Assembly (NCBI RefSeq): GCF_001969365.1
Contig: NZ_CP019318.1
Span: 1 to 52,013 of the forward strand
DNA from: Tateyamaria omphalii
GTDB lineage: Bacteria > Pseudomonadota > Alphaproteobacteria > Rhodobacterales > Rhodobacteraceae
Reading direction: 5' to 3'
Length of the DNA stretch: 52,013 nt
The translations under genes and the position numbers were made by a program. Of the stretch, positions 27,188 through 37,356 are shown piece after piece. Numbering within the stretch: the stretch's first letter is position 1; each line of letters opens with the position of its first letter. The notes under the pieces are model-generated. The model was not told where the DNA came from, searched no databases, and saw only the letters and a list, made by a program, of their open reading frames with translations.

Positions 27188-29130
27188 TGTCCTGCTGCTC
27201 CAGCCAGGCTTGGACCATCAGAACGTTCCACAGTTGCGGGCCCCAGTTGAATCGCTCGGACAGGTGTTGTTGCCAAAGCTTTGTGATGACATCCGCGTCG
27301 AAATACCCTTCGCGTCGCAGGCGTGTCGGGTCCAGCAGGGCGGCGGCCCAGTCCTTGAGACTGCCGCGCAGCCATAGCCCGATGGGCACTTCGAACCCCA
27401 TTTTGGGCCGTTCGATCAGGTCCTTGGGCACGTGGCGGTAGAGAACCTGCCTCAATGCCCATTTCGTCGTGTCACCGCGCAGCTTTTGGTCTTCGGGCAG
27501 GCCAAGCGCAAATTCCACCACGCGGTGATCGAGAAGGGGCGCGCGGCTTTCCAGAGCGACCGCCATGGTGGCGCGGTCCACTTTGGCCAGAATGTCGTCG
27601 ACCATGTAGGTCAGCATATCCAGCTGCAACATGCGTTCAATATCACTGAGGGACCCCTGCGGCGGCGGGTGTTCTGCCAACAGGGACGGGGGGTGCGATG
27701 CGCCCGGCACGGCCGCTTCGGGGAAGCGCCAGACCGATACCATCGCGCGGTGCAGGGTTTCGAGGTCGGGCTGTCGTGCGTAGTTGGCAAGGCGGTGCAG
27801 GCGTTGGCCGATGGTTCCTTGCCCTGCGGGTAGGGATCAGACCCTCTAGGGCTGCGGTCAAAGTGCCAGCGGGGATCGCGCGGAGGGCCTGCGCCCCCAG
27901 ATTGCGCAGGGGTTGGGGTATGGATTTCAGCCGCGCCCGCAGCTTTCCGGCGTGGGCGTACCGCCCATAGCCGCAGAACAGTTCATCCCCGCCATCGCCG
28001 GACAGCGAGACGGTCACATGCTCGCGCGCCAGTTTCGAGACGAGGTAGGTGGGGATTTGCGAGCTGTCGGCGAAGGGTTCGTCATACATCGTGGGCAACA
28101 GCGGCACGACGTCACGCAATTCCTTGTCCGTGACGTAGAGATCGGTGTGATGGGTGCCCAGATGATCGGCGACTGACCGCGCGAATTCGGCCTCGTTGTA
28201 GCGCGCCTCGTGAAAGCCGATGGAAAAGGTGTGGACCGGCCTGTCGGACAGCTTTTGCATGATGCCCACGATGGTCGAGCTGTCGATCCCGCCTGACAGA
28301 AAAGCACCCAGTGGCACGTCCGACATCATTTGTTGGCCGATCGCGTCGGTCAGCAGCGCCTCAAGCTCGTCCACGACCTGGTCGTCGCTGCGGCGTGCGG
28401 GCTTGGCTGCGGCGGCAATCTCTGCGCCGTTCCAGTAGAATTCGGTGTGGACCATGCCCGTCGCCGCCTGAACGGTCACCATCTCGCCGGGCCGCACCTT
28501 GCCGATCCCGCGATAGATCGAGCGGTTTTCGCCCACGTTGCCGTGGCGGAGCGCTTCGACGATGCTGTCCCGCGCGATCTCTCCCTCGAACGAGGGGTGG
28601 GTGCGCAGCGCCTTGAGTTCTGATCCGAAGAGCAGGGCGCGCGCATCGCCGGTGCCCTGCCAGCCGTAATAGAGCGGCTTTTCCCCCATGCGGTCGCGGA
28701 TCAGATACAGTGTTCGGGTTTCGCGATCCCAGAGCGAAATTGCGAACATGCCGATGGTCCGCTCAAGCGTCTCGCGCAGGCCCCAGGTATCAATTCCGGC
28801 CAGCAGAGTTTCGGTGTCCGAGGTGCCGCGCCATTGCGGAGCCTTGCCCGTCTCTTCGAGCGTGCGGCGCAGTATCTGATGGTTGTAGATCTCGCCATTG
28901 TAGCACAGCACCCAGCGGCCCGACGCCGATGTCATCGGCTGCGCGCCTGCGGGGCTGAGGTCAACGATGGCGAGGCGCAGGTGGCCGAGGGCCACGCCCA
29001 CGTCTGCATCCGTCCACTGGTCCTTGCTGTCAGGTCCACGGTGGGCGATGGCCTGCATCATCGGCAATACCACCTCGTCCCGGGCGAGGCCGGGGGAGGT
29101 CGTGCATAGAAATCCGGTGATGCCGCACAT
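27183..29130 (-). CDS. asnB: Asparagine-synthetase-like amidotransferase of EPS clusters (frameshifted)
   Basis: The N-terminal glutaminase domain starts MCGITGFLC with catalytic Cys2, and has HRGPDSKDQW, ALGHLRLAIVDLS and LCYNGEIYNH. The ATP-dependent synthetase domain has GAFLSGGIDSSTIVG (the PP-loop) and SLSGDGGDELFCGYGRY. The C-terminal part, in another frame, has DILAKVDRATMAVALESRAP and LLDHRVVEFALGLP. The switch lies near 27823-27836, where the raw sequence has either one extra base or two missing ones; the repaired protein is about 649 aa, normal for AsnB. Such genes recur in exosortase-associated EPS loci and may amidate a uronic acid rather than make free asparagine. It starts one base after the upstream GT stop, so the two are coupled. 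Confidence 0.86.
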
Positions 29131-29131
29131 G

Positions 29132-30381
29132 TCAGGAGGATCTCTTTATTGGGTCGGGGCGTATCTTGCCGTCATTTGTGCCGGCAAAAAGCGCCCCTAT
29201 CCGGGCGGCTTCGTGGCGCACATCGAACTCTGCGCGGACTTTTTCGCGGCCGCGCGCGCCCATCTCTGCGCGTCTGTCCGCGTCTTCGGCCATGTCGTGG
29301 ATGCGTGCCGTGAGGGCTTCGGCATCGCTGGCTGGCACGATAAAGCCGGACACGCCGTCCTCGACCAGTTCGCCTACACCGGCGAGTTGCGTGCAGATCA
29401 CCGGTTTGCCTGCGGCAAGTGCTTCCATCAGAACGACGGGCAACCCTTCGGCAAAGGAGGGCAGGACAAGGGCGTCCGCCGCGGCCAGCGCGTCCGCCAC
29501 ACCTTGCTGGCTTTGAAATCCCAGGAACCGGACGGCGTCACCCAGAGGCGCGGCCATGGCTTCGAGATGGGCGCGGTCATCGCCGTCGCCGACCAGTGTC
29601 AACGTCAGGTCAGGTCGCGTGGCATGTGCGGCGGCAAAGGCATCCATCAGCACGCGCAGCCCCTTGATCGGGGTCAGGCGGCCCACGAACACCAGGTTTG
29701 TTCCGGTGTTTTCGGTCGTCTGCCGGGCCTCGTAACGCTCGGGATCACGCCGCAATGTATGATGTGCAGCTTGTCCCAATGTGCCGGGTCGGAAAAATAC
29801 ATGGCCTGCGACCGGCAAAAGTGGCTGATGCAGGCGACAAAGCTGGCTTGCGCCGTCTTTTCGCGCAGGGACCATGTGTGAGGTTCGTAGATTTCGGCGG
29901 GACCGTGCAGTGTGTAGCTGAACGGAATGCCGGACAGCGCAGAGGTCAGCATCGCCACGTTGGCAGGCGGGTCGGCGAAGTGGACATGCAGGTGCTGCAC
30001 GCCTTGGCCGCGCAGATGCTGGGATAGGACGAGCCCTTCGAGGAAATAGGCGATTTGTTTCAGCATCCCTTTCACTCCGGGCGGTGCTGTGCGGGCGGCG
30101 AGGCCGATTGCCTTGAAAAAGCGGGCCGGTGCCGCCAGCGCAGAGCCAAGCGCCTGCAGCATCCGCACGGGGCTCTTGCCCGCTTCGATGATGTAGAAGG
30201 TGCTGTCGTGCGCGGCGTGCTCTTCGGGTCCGATCAGGTGCGTTGCCGCAGGCCGCCGGACAGAGCATGTCACAATCTCAAACCCCAGTTCGCGCAACGC
30301 AGTGACTTCGCGCAGAATAAACGTGTGGGATGCAGCCGGAAAAAGCGATGTCAGATAGGCCACGCGCGGCAATTCGGACAT
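29132..30381 (-). CDS. Glycosyltransferase, GT4 family, EPS-type (frameshifted)
   Basis: The N-terminal half has VAYLTSLFPAASHTFILREV and the acceptor-domain motif HLHVHFADPPANVAML, typical of exosortase/colanic-acid-type GT4 enzymes. The C-terminal half has VFVGRLTPIKGLRVLMDAF, LVGDGDDRAHLEA and FAEGLPVVLMEALAAGKPVI (the E-x7-E motif). The frames join at about 29744 if one G is added, reading HCGVDPERYEARQ, which is the usual linker between the two Rossmann domains. Repaired length is about 416 aa. ATG 30381 is well placed (MSELPRVAYL). It heads a two-gene operon with the AsnB-like gene. Confidence 0.85.
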
Positions 30382-30521
30382 TTACGTCAACTTCCTTAAT
30401 CAAACAGATGTGTTATGGCGAAAGCGTGGTGTTGAGTAAACCTCAGCCCGTCCATGGAACGTGGACAATTGGAAGGGGTGGTGGTTTCGCGGGCACAGTC
30501 GGCATCCGGTGATGTGACGGT

Positions 30522-31436
30522 TTAGACGCCAAGAACATCGCGGCGTTGCTGTAGCGCCCATTCCGCCGCCTCCGCTTTGCCGCTGCGCAGGGCGCGCAGT
30601 TGATACGCGCGAATGAAGGCCGTCATGTCCTGGTCGCCAAAGCGTTCTTCGCCCTGAAGCCAGGCCTTCATATAGCCGTAGATCGAAAACAGCGTGCCTG
30701 TCACATAGGGCCGCTGCCGGACCGACCGATAGAGCGAGCTGAGCATGAAAAACAGCGGATGCGCGCCCAAATGGAACTGCCCTTTGCCATGGCGGATGCG
30801 GCCGCGATAGATGCTTTTCTGGCTGGACCCCATGGGGCGCAGGTGAATGAATTGCAGGTCGGGGTCATTCCAGCTGATGGCGCGCCAGCCGAACCAGCGT
30901 GCGCGGTGGCAATCATACCCGTCCCAGCCCACTTCGGCCACGAAGCCGCCGATCTCTTCAAAGCAGGCGCGGCGGTAGAACTTGGTCATGCCAACGGATG
31001 CTTCGTCGCCGCACAGTTCGCTTTTGCGTTCATTCGTGGTGGGGTGCATATAGTAAGCCTTGCCCGACGCGGTTCCCAGGCGCGGGTCGGCGGCCATGCG
31101 GTCGAGAAGGATTTCGAAGTAGCGGGGCGGCAGGTCGAGGTCGACGTCGAGTTTGCACAGATATTCGTAATCCGCCACGTCGACGGCCGCGAGGCCGGTA
31201 TTGAACGCCTCGATCACGCCACCGCCCACCCGGCGTTCGCCCTTGGGTCGGTTCACGACCTTGATGTAGGGCATCGAGGGCAGGTACTTTTCGATGATGT
31301 CGACGCTGTTGTCAGTCGAGCCGTCATCCACGATGATCCATTGCGCCGGAGGCACCGTTTGGTTGCGGATCGAGATCAGCGTTTTTTCGATGTAATCCCC
31401 CTCATTCTTGCAGGGGGAGATCAGGATGTACGTCAT
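30522..31436 (-). CDS. Glycosyltransferase, GT2 family
   Basis: Intact, 304 aa. The GT-A fold is clear: MTYILISPCKNEGDYIEKTL, IIVDDGSTDNSVDII, and LCKLDVDLDLPPRYF carrying the DxD metal site. GWDGYDCHRARWFGWRA is the acceptor-site region. A C-terminal part (KAWLQGEERFGDQDMTAFIR) follows without a clear membrane anchor. It probably adds a sugar to the repeat unit. It diverges from the WecG-like gene across 131 bp. A TTAAGAAAT sequence lies 24-32 bp upstream of its start on the minus strand. Confidence 0.9.
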   Translation of the reverse strand: MTYILISPCKNEGDYIEKTLISIRNQTVPPAQWIIVDDGSTDNSVDIIEKYLPSMPYIKVVNRPKGERRVGGGVIEAFNTGLAAVDVADYEYLCKLDVDLDLPPRYFEILLDRMAADPRLGTASGKAYYMHPTTNERKSELCGDEASVGMTKFYRRACFEEIGGFVAEVGWDGYDCHRARWFGWRAISWNDPDLQFIHLRPMGSSQKSIYRGRIRHGKGQFHLGAHPLFFMLSSLYRSVRQRPYVTGTLFSIYGYMKAWLQGEERFGDQDMTAFIRAYQLRALRSGKAEAAEWALQQRRDVLGV

Positions 31437-31567
31437 GGAAACCGTTTATCGTGAAGGTAATTTCTTAAGCGTGAATACACGTATGGTTTGCTACAAGATT
31501 GCCGAGACAAAACAAAATCTATTCGACTGGTGCCGGACAAATTCTTGAAAGACTGTGATTTCACAAC

Positions 31568-32287
31568 ATGACGTTAGCAGATGAAGACCTTTTGAATGTC
31601 ATCCGAAAGGCCGAGCAGGATTCGCTGGGCTGGTCGCTGGAGCATCTTCGTCCGGGGCAGGGGACGCAGCGGCTGATGTTCCTGAACGCCCACGGGGTCA
31701 ACTGCGCGGCGCAGAACGACGCCTTTCGCCAGCAGGTATTGCAAAGTGATTTTCTGCTGCGTGACGGTGTGGGACTGGCCATGGGGATGAAACGGCTGGG
31801 GTTACGGGAGACCGAAAACCTGAACGGCACCGATCTGATCCCCAAGGTGCTGTCGCGGCACCGGCAGGCGCGGCTGGCGGTTTGGGGGTCGTCGGAGGAG
31901 GCCTTGGACAAGCTGGGCGTGCGGCTGCGCGAAGAGGGCCATGGCGCGCTTGTCTCGCTGGAGCACGGATTTCACGACGACGCGTTTTACATCGAGAAGT
32001 ACCGCACGCATCAGCCTGACATTCTGGTGCTGTGCATGGGCATGCCACGGCAGGAGCTTTTGGCGGGCAAACTGGCCACCGAGGCAGACGGCGGGCTGAT
32101 CATCTGTGGCGGAGGATGGGCAAACTTTCATTCCGGCCACATCCCGCGCGCGCCCATTTGGGTGCAGCGGCTGCGGTTGGAGTGGCTGCACCGCCTGAGC
32201 CGGGAGCCGCTGCGTCTGGGGCGTCGGTATACCGTTGATGTCGTAAGATACTTTCAGCACATCCGGCGGTTGTCGAAGCACGGTTGA
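31568..32287 (+). CDS. WecG/TagA/CpsF-family glycosyltransferase (GT26)
   Basis: Intact, 239 aa. It has the family motifs NAHGVNCAAQND, LLRDGVGLAMGMKRLG, LNGTDLIPKVLSR, PDILVLCMGMPRQELLAGK, and the C-terminal RAPIWVQRLRLEWLHRLSRE with PLRLGRRY. Members transfer a sugar such as N-acetylmannosamine or its uronic acid to a lipid-linked GlcNAc. It therefore probably adds an early sugar after the priming step. It converges with the SDR gene, with a stem-loop between them. Confidence 0.93.
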   Translation: MTLADEDLLNVIRKAEQDSLGWSLEHLRPGQGTQRLMFLNAHGVNCAAQNDAFRQQVLQSDFLLRDGVGLAMGMKRLGLRETENLNGTDLIPKVLSRHRQARLAVWGSSEEALDKLGVRLREEGHGALVSLEHGFHDDAFYIEKYRTHQPDILVLCMGMPRQELLAGKLATEADGGLIICGGGWANFHSGHIPRAPIWVQRLRLEWLHRLSREPLRLGRRYTVDVVRYFQHIRRLSKHG

Positions 32288-32292
32288 CCCGT

Positions 32293-32307
32293 CGCGGCGC
32301 TGCCGCG
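32293..32307. terminator. Short GC hairpin between convergent genes
   Basis: CGCGGC and GCCGCG form a perfect 6-bp stem with a 3-base loop in the 24-bp gap between the WecG-like and SDR stops. It may serve both directions; no T-run accompanies it. Confidence 0.4.
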
Positions 32308-32311
32308 GGCC

Positions 32312-33124
32312 TTAGAGACTTGGGATCTGGCGTGGTATCGGCGTGCGTCCGGTCAGTTTGTTGAACAGGCGGCGCTTGAAGGAGAGAACCGGGAGCTGTT
32401 CGCAATCCCTGTCAAAGGTCACGCCGTTCAAACTCTGATCGTGCCAAAGGGCGAGGGCCACGCCCCATCGCGCCGCAAGTGCCGGGTCAGTGCCGTCTGG
32501 CAATCCCATCTTTGTCTTGAGCGCGCCGGGCACCCAATCGTTGATGATGATGTCGTGGAACCTGTCGCCAAGATCGCGGACCATGGATTGTGTCAAGATA
32601 CGGCAGGCCCCTTTGGATACCGAATAGGCGGACGACATATAGGTCGGATCATTTCCGGCGAATGTCGCGACGTTGATGATCCGGCCACTGCCGCGCGGGA
32701 CCATACGCTTCAGCGCCAACATGGCGCAGTTCAACGTGCCGCCCAGATTGATGTCCATCACCTGCTGGAAACTTTCCGGGGTTTCGTCGAGAAAATCGCG
32801 GTGCGGGTAGACGGCCGCGTTGTTGAACAGGATGTCCACCGGTCCCAGGTCGGCGTCGATCCTATCGAATGCCGCACGCAAGGCATCGACGTCGCCGACA
32901 TCGGCACGAATGGGCACAACAGTGCCCGCCGTTTCGGTTGCGAGCGCTTTGAGGTCGGCCATGTTCCGGCCAATGGCTGCCACCCGAAGCCCCTGTGCCG
33001 CAAGCTCGGACGCAAGGCGCCGCCCAAGACCGTCCCCGGCACCAGTGACGATGGCGACTTCTGGGGTAGGCGCGGTTTCGGGCGGCGTGATGCCAGGCTC
33101 GTCGGCATTATGCGGTTGCGACAT
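32312..33124 (-). CDS. Short-chain dehydrogenase/reductase (SDR)
   Basis: Rossmann-fold oxidoreductase of about 270 aa. It has TGAGDGLGRRLA (TGxxxGxG cofactor motif), ILFNNAAVYPH (NNAG-like), RIINVATFAG in the catalytic Ser strand position and SAYSVSKGACRILTQ with YxxxK. The usual catalytic Ser is not obvious in the raw strand (VATFAG), so activity should be checked. I chose ATG 33124 because AGGAGG lies nine bases upstream; ATG 33133 is too close to it. It overlaps the end of the GMC gene by 17 bp, so they are co-translated and may act on the same sugar or polyol. Confidence 0.85.
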   Translation of the reverse strand: MSQPHNADEPGITPPETAPTPEVAIVTGAGDGLGRRLASELAAQGLRVAAIGRNMADLKALATETAGTVVPIRADVGDVDALRAAFDRIDADLGPVDILFNNAAVYPHRDFLDETPESFQQVMDINLGGTLNCAMLALKRMVPRGSGRIINVATFAGNDPTYMSSAYSVSKGACRILTQSMVRDLGDRFHDIIINDWVPGALKTKMGLPDGTDPALAARWGVALALWHDQSLNGVTFDRDCEQLPVLSFKRRLFNKLTGRTPIPRQIPSL

Positions 33125-34720
33125 CTTCGGCATCCTCCTGTTTGGCCGCGGCCGCGATAAGATCACCTACACGCAGGGCATTTGCGGCAATGGTCAGGCT
33201 TGGATTGACGCCCATAGAACTGGGCATGAATGACCCGTCAGCCACATAGAGATTGTCGAGGTCATGGGTGCGGCAATCGGGTCGTAATACAGATGTAGCC
33301 GGATCTGTACCAAAGCGCAGCGTGCCGAGGGGGTGGCCAAAATTCAGGACGGGCTGAAGCGACACCAGAAAGGAGAGGTGCTTGCGGAAGGCCTTTCTGA
33401 TCGCCCGACGGAATGCTTTGCGACGCTCAAGCAACTCCGGGTGGTACTCGTATTCGAATGTCAGCACCTCGGGTCTTCGCTATTCAGCACGACCCGATTT
33501 TCCGGGTAGGGGAAGTCTTCCATAATGCCGACGAAAACGGCGGCTTTGCCAAAGAGGCGGCTGGCTACGAGGGCAGGTATCCGGATCAGGCCGCGCAGGC
33601 GATGAAAGCGGCGCAGGAACGACTGATCGAAGATTTGCCCGAGGAAATACACGATATTGCCGTAACTGACGTCGAGCCCGAGCGACTGCACCAGCCCGAA
33701 ACGTTTGCCGGGCGCAGTATAAAGATCACGAAGTGAGACCGCTTTGCCAAATGGTCCGGTCCTAGCTGACTTTGTTTTGGGCCACAGCACGAACAATTCG
33801 TTGATATGAAACATGAGACCGCGCCCGACCCAATCGCTTGAGTTCGCACAGCCTTTTTCGGAATGGCTCTGGGATGCGAGCATGAGGCGGGCCGAGCCCA
33901 GCGACCCCCCACACAAGGCATATCGTGTGCCATGCAGCGTTGCCGTCTCGTCGTGCGCACTGACCAGCAGGCCGGTGACCGTCGCCCCATTATCAAGGAT
34001 TTCGCGCACCTCGCAATTGTCCAGAAGGGCAGCGCGTCCGGTCGACAGCGCAGGCACGACGCCAGCCGACCGCCCGTCCATCTTGCAATTCCAGCGGCAT
34101 TTTCGGTCAAAGCATTGCCGACACGTGTCGGCATATTTGACGGCGACGTGAAGTCGGTAAGGATGCAGGTCGCTTTTCTCCATCTCTTGCATCAGGGCCA
34201 GATCGGCATCCGATGCCGCGATAGGTGGTTTCAGGCCTTTTGGCTCCGGCTCCCGCGACAGGGGGTCTGGTGTTCCGCTCAGGTGCAAAAGTGCCGTTGC
34301 CTCGTCAAAATAGGGTTGAAGCGCGTCAAAGCCGACGGGCCATCCGCCGCAGGGATGCGGCAGGTCCGGACTGTCGTCGATGTCGTGGCGTTCGGGCCGT
34401 TCCAAAGCCGCGGCATAGAAGGTCGACGAGCCGCCGACACCGCTGCCATAGGGTCCGAAGAACCGGGTCGTGACACCGCCCAGCCGGACTTCGGCCGGTT
34501 TTGGCCAAATACCACGGATCTGCCGCGCCTCCGGGGTGACTGGGCTGTCCCGCCCTGTCTGGCTGTCAGCCTCGTGTCCGGCTGGCCCCTTTTCCACAAA
34601 AAGGATCCGCAGGCCGTGATCGGTCAAGCGCCGCCCGAGCAGCCCGCCGCCCATACCAGCCCCGATGATGATGACATCCCAGGATTGCGATTTTGCATCG
34701 GAAAGGGAAATCGTTTGCAT
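33108..34720 (-). CDS. GMC-family FAD oxidoreductase (frameshifted)
   Basis: The N-terminus has the FAD Rossmann motif VIIIGAGMGGGLLGRRL, then GVGGSSTFYAAALERP (the GMC flavin-binding loop). KYADTCRQCFDRKCRWNC, with four Cys, may bind a metal or cluster. The C-terminal domain, in another frame, ends with HDLDNLYVADGSFMPSSMGV and NPSLTIAANALRVGDLIA, the GMC_oxred_C signature. The frames join at the run near 33471-33473 with one added C, reading SEDPEVLTFEYEYHP. Repaired length is about 537 aa. It lies between the acyltransferase (3-bp gap) and the SDR. The three genes probably form a tailoring operon; the substrate is unknown. Confidence 0.84.
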
Positions 34721-34723
34721 GGC

Positions 34724-36739
34724 CTACTGTCCTACAAGAACAGGCGTGAAGACATCCCGCAAAAGCAACGCACCGGTATTGGTGACGTGGTTGTTGTCAA
34801 AGTAGTAGGGGGTGCCGTCAAACACCGCGGAGCAATGGGTGTCAGAGCACAGCCGGGACCACAGATCGAGGACCGTGATGCCGGGTGATTGTTCGATCAG
34901 GGTGAGGGCCGCGCTGACCGTCGCAAACCTGTCTTGCAACGCGGCGCGTGTGACCTGGCCGGTTGTGGCCAGAAGCGTCGCCGTGTCCGTTCGATTGAAC
35001 GCGAGCGCCCGCGCCGCATCGCGGGTGGAGTAGTCAAAGATCTCCGGCACCTGCTCGAGCACGAACAGCTGTTCGACCTTTGGCGCAAGCGTCGCCACAG
35101 TGTGCTCCAATGCCTGGATGAACAAATCCTGCTGGGTCTGATCCGGCGTCAACGGACCGTCGGGCCGTGCTGCCAAGGTGATCCAGTTGTGGCTGTCTGC
35201 GCCGGTTCCGGTCCCTTCGGCGTAATAGCTCCAGCGGCCGATCATCAACAGCCGTTCGATAGACGGCGTTGCGGCGAGCCCCTCGGCCACGGCATCCACG
35301 GACCGCGCGCAGAACGCCTCTTGTGCGGGGGTGGACACCAGTTCGTCCTTGAGCACGCCCAGCAGGGGCGGGCAGCCCGCGTGCCAGATCAGTAGACCCG
35401 GCGCATCGGCTTCGGACGCGGCGAGGTCCAAACCTTCCTTGAAGGCGCGGGCATGGCTGTCCCCCCAGACGAGAAACCGCGGCGGGCCGTCCGGGCCAAT
35501 CGGACAAATCTCGATCCCGGCCCAGGCGCCATTTTGGGGCCGGGTGCAGCGCGACCAGTCCTGAATAAAGCCGCGCGTCGCCGCGATGAACGGGCGCGCT
35601 TCGGTGGGGAAGCGGCCCGGTAGCCCCTCGGAAAACGCAAATGACAGGGCCCCCGCAACCAAAGCCGTGGCCGTTGCGCCATAGATCACCACAAGGCGCC
35701 AGCCGGGAAGAGCACCCCGACGGAACGGGGTTTCGACATATTTCAGTGACAGCCAGGACACGGCGATGGCCGCAACCAGCAGGACAGGAATTTGCCAGAG
35801 GGTTGGCGCCGCCCCCTGATAATTGTGCAACAGCGTCACCATCGGCCAGTGCCACAGATACAGTGAATAGGAGATGAGACCGAAAAACAGGGCGGGACGG
35901 CTGCACAGAATGCGATTGACGAGGTTGTCGTCCTGGCCGTTCAGAATGATCAGCACCGCACCTGCCACCGGGACAAGTGCGTAGAGGCCGGGAAAGTGAT
36001 CACCGGCCTCGAACAAGAACACGGCCGACGCAATCAACGCGATGCCAACCCAGCTGAGCACGGCATGCACCCGCCACGTCAGCCCCCCGCGATGCCCAGC
36101 AATGGCCAGACACACACCGGCCAGCAATTCCCAGGCGCGGAAAGGGAACAGGTAAAACGCGGCAGGGGGCGAGATGGTCATCATCCAAACGCACCCCAGC
36201 AGCGACAGAACGCCAAGGATGATCAAAACAACCGGCAAATGCGCGCGCCAGCGCGCCAGCGCGATCAGCAGAAGCGGCAAGACGATGTAAAACTGCTCTT
36301 CTACCGCAAGCGACCACGTGTGCAGCAGAGGTTTCAGTTCGCTGGCCTGATCGAAGTACCCTGCATCGTTGAAGTAGTGGACGTTCGCCAGATAAACGGT
36401 CGCGGCGACAAGTTCCTGACCGAATTCCCGAAAATCGAAAGGGAGCAGGACAAACCACGCCCCGATCAAAGTGACAAACGCCATCAAAAGATAGGCCGGT
36501 GCCAGCCGTCGAATGCGCCGCACGAAGAACGCGCCGAGTTTAAGGGTGCCGGTGGTGTCCAGTTCCGCCCAAAGGATGGACCCAATCAGAAAACCGGAGA
36601 TGACAAAAAACACGTCCACGCCAACAAAGCCGCCGTCCAGACCGCTGACGCCGAAATGGTACAGAACGACCGGCAGCACCGCGACCGCGCGCAAGCCGTC
36701 GATTTCGGGCCGATAGCGCGTGTGTAGCGAGTGGTTCAT
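34724..36739 (-). CDS. OafA-type acyltransferase (AT3 membrane domain + SGNH domain)
   Basis: Intact, 671 aa. The N-terminal AT3 domain has YRPEIDGLRAVAVLPVVLYH (catalytic His region), FVGVDVFFVISGFLIGSI, FFVRRIRRLAPAYLL and HTWSLAVEEQFY, and about ten membrane helices. The C-terminal periplasmic SGNH domain (residues about 410-671) has FLVWGDSHARAF (nucleophile Ser in GDSHA) and YYFDNNHVTNTGA (the DxxH-type Asp/His). This layout O-acetylates lipopolysaccharide or exopolysaccharide sugars, passing the acyl group across the membrane. It is the first gene of the acyltransferase-GMC-SDR operon. Confidence 0.94.
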   Translation of the reverse strand: MNHSLHTRYRPEIDGLRAVAVLPVVLYHFGVSGLDGGFVGVDVFFVISGFLIGSILWAELDTTGTLKLGAFFVRRIRRLAPAYLLMAFVTLIGAWFVLLPFDFREFGQELVAATVYLANVHYFNDAGYFDQASELKPLLHTWSLAVEEQFYIVLPLLLIALARWRAHLPVVLIILGVLSLLGCVWMMTISPPAAFYLFPFRAWELLAGVCLAIAGHRGGLTWRVHAVLSWVGIALIASAVFLFEAGDHFPGLYALVPVAGAVLIILNGQDDNLVNRILCSRPALFFGLISYSLYLWHWPMVTLLHNYQGAAPTLWQIPVLLVAAIAVSWLSLKYVETPFRRGALPGWRLVVIYGATATALVAGALSFAFSEGLPGRFPTEARPFIAATRGFIQDWSRCTRPQNGAWAGIEICPIGPDGPPRFLVWGDSHARAFKEGLDLAASEADAPGLLIWHAGCPPLLGVLKDELVSTPAQEAFCARSVDAVAEGLAATPSIERLLMIGRWSYYAEGTGTGADSHNWITLAARPDGPLTPDQTQQDLFIQALEHTVATLAPKVEQLFVLEQVPEIFDYSTRDAARALAFNRTDTATLLATTGQVTRAALQDRFATVSAALTLIEQSPGITVLDLWSRLCSDTHCSAVFDGTPYYFDNNHVTNTGALLLRDVFTPVLVGQ

Positions 36740-37267
36740 GCGCTGACGTCCATATCAAAGGTGCAGCTTTTCATGTGTTTGTATCTGAATTAATTGAAGT
36801 ATCGGCATGGATTAGCATGTTCGCGTCCTAAAACAAGCGCCCTGGCAAGTGCGGGCAAATACTTCTTTCAAATCGCGACTTTCCGGTCGCATTTCGGGAT
36901 AATGCGCGGGAATTTTGGAGAGGGACGGACGATTGCCGCGGTTTGTTCGCGCGATAGATTTAGACTTCGCCTTTGAACGGCAACATCGCTTTAAAAACTA
37001 CTTCGGGCAACGCTAGGCATAAGTTTGAAAGACCTGATCAACTGGCGCCTTTATCCAAGGCCCTTCAGATTTTTTCACGCGCTGTGACAGGGTTGCTCGT
37101 AGCATCACCGCGCAGATGGCAACCGGCGCCCACTTCACTACCCCGACATTACCATGTAATCCAAGTTATGTTTAATTCTGAGCCCACAAAGGAGTGAAAA
37201 CGAGAGATCACGCCGTCGCGCAGCCGTATGTCTCGGGCAAAACAAACGGTTTCCCCTCAAAACCAGT
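36740..37267. other. Gene-free region before the acyltransferase operon
   Basis: About 530 bp, AT-rich near 36770-36830. It should hold the minus-strand promoter of the acyltransferase operon. Open frames here are short and lack family resemblance. Nothing else was recognised. Confidence 0.5.
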
Positions 37268-37299
37268 GTGGCAGAGACGGTATCGCCCCTGCCACTTTG
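37268..37299 (-). terminator. Rho-independent terminator of the beta-helix/repeat-protein operon
   Basis: On the minus strand GTGGCAG pairs with CTGCCAC (plus-strand arms 37268-37274 and 37289-37295) around a 14-base loop. The stem is followed by CACTGGTTTT and preceded by an A-rich stretch. It lies about 60 bp after the stop of the gene at 37357-39372. Confidence 0.6.
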
Positions 37300-37356
37300 T
37301 TTTGATCAATGTCCCGACAACGACACGGTCATCGACGCAACGCGGTCAACCAGGGC

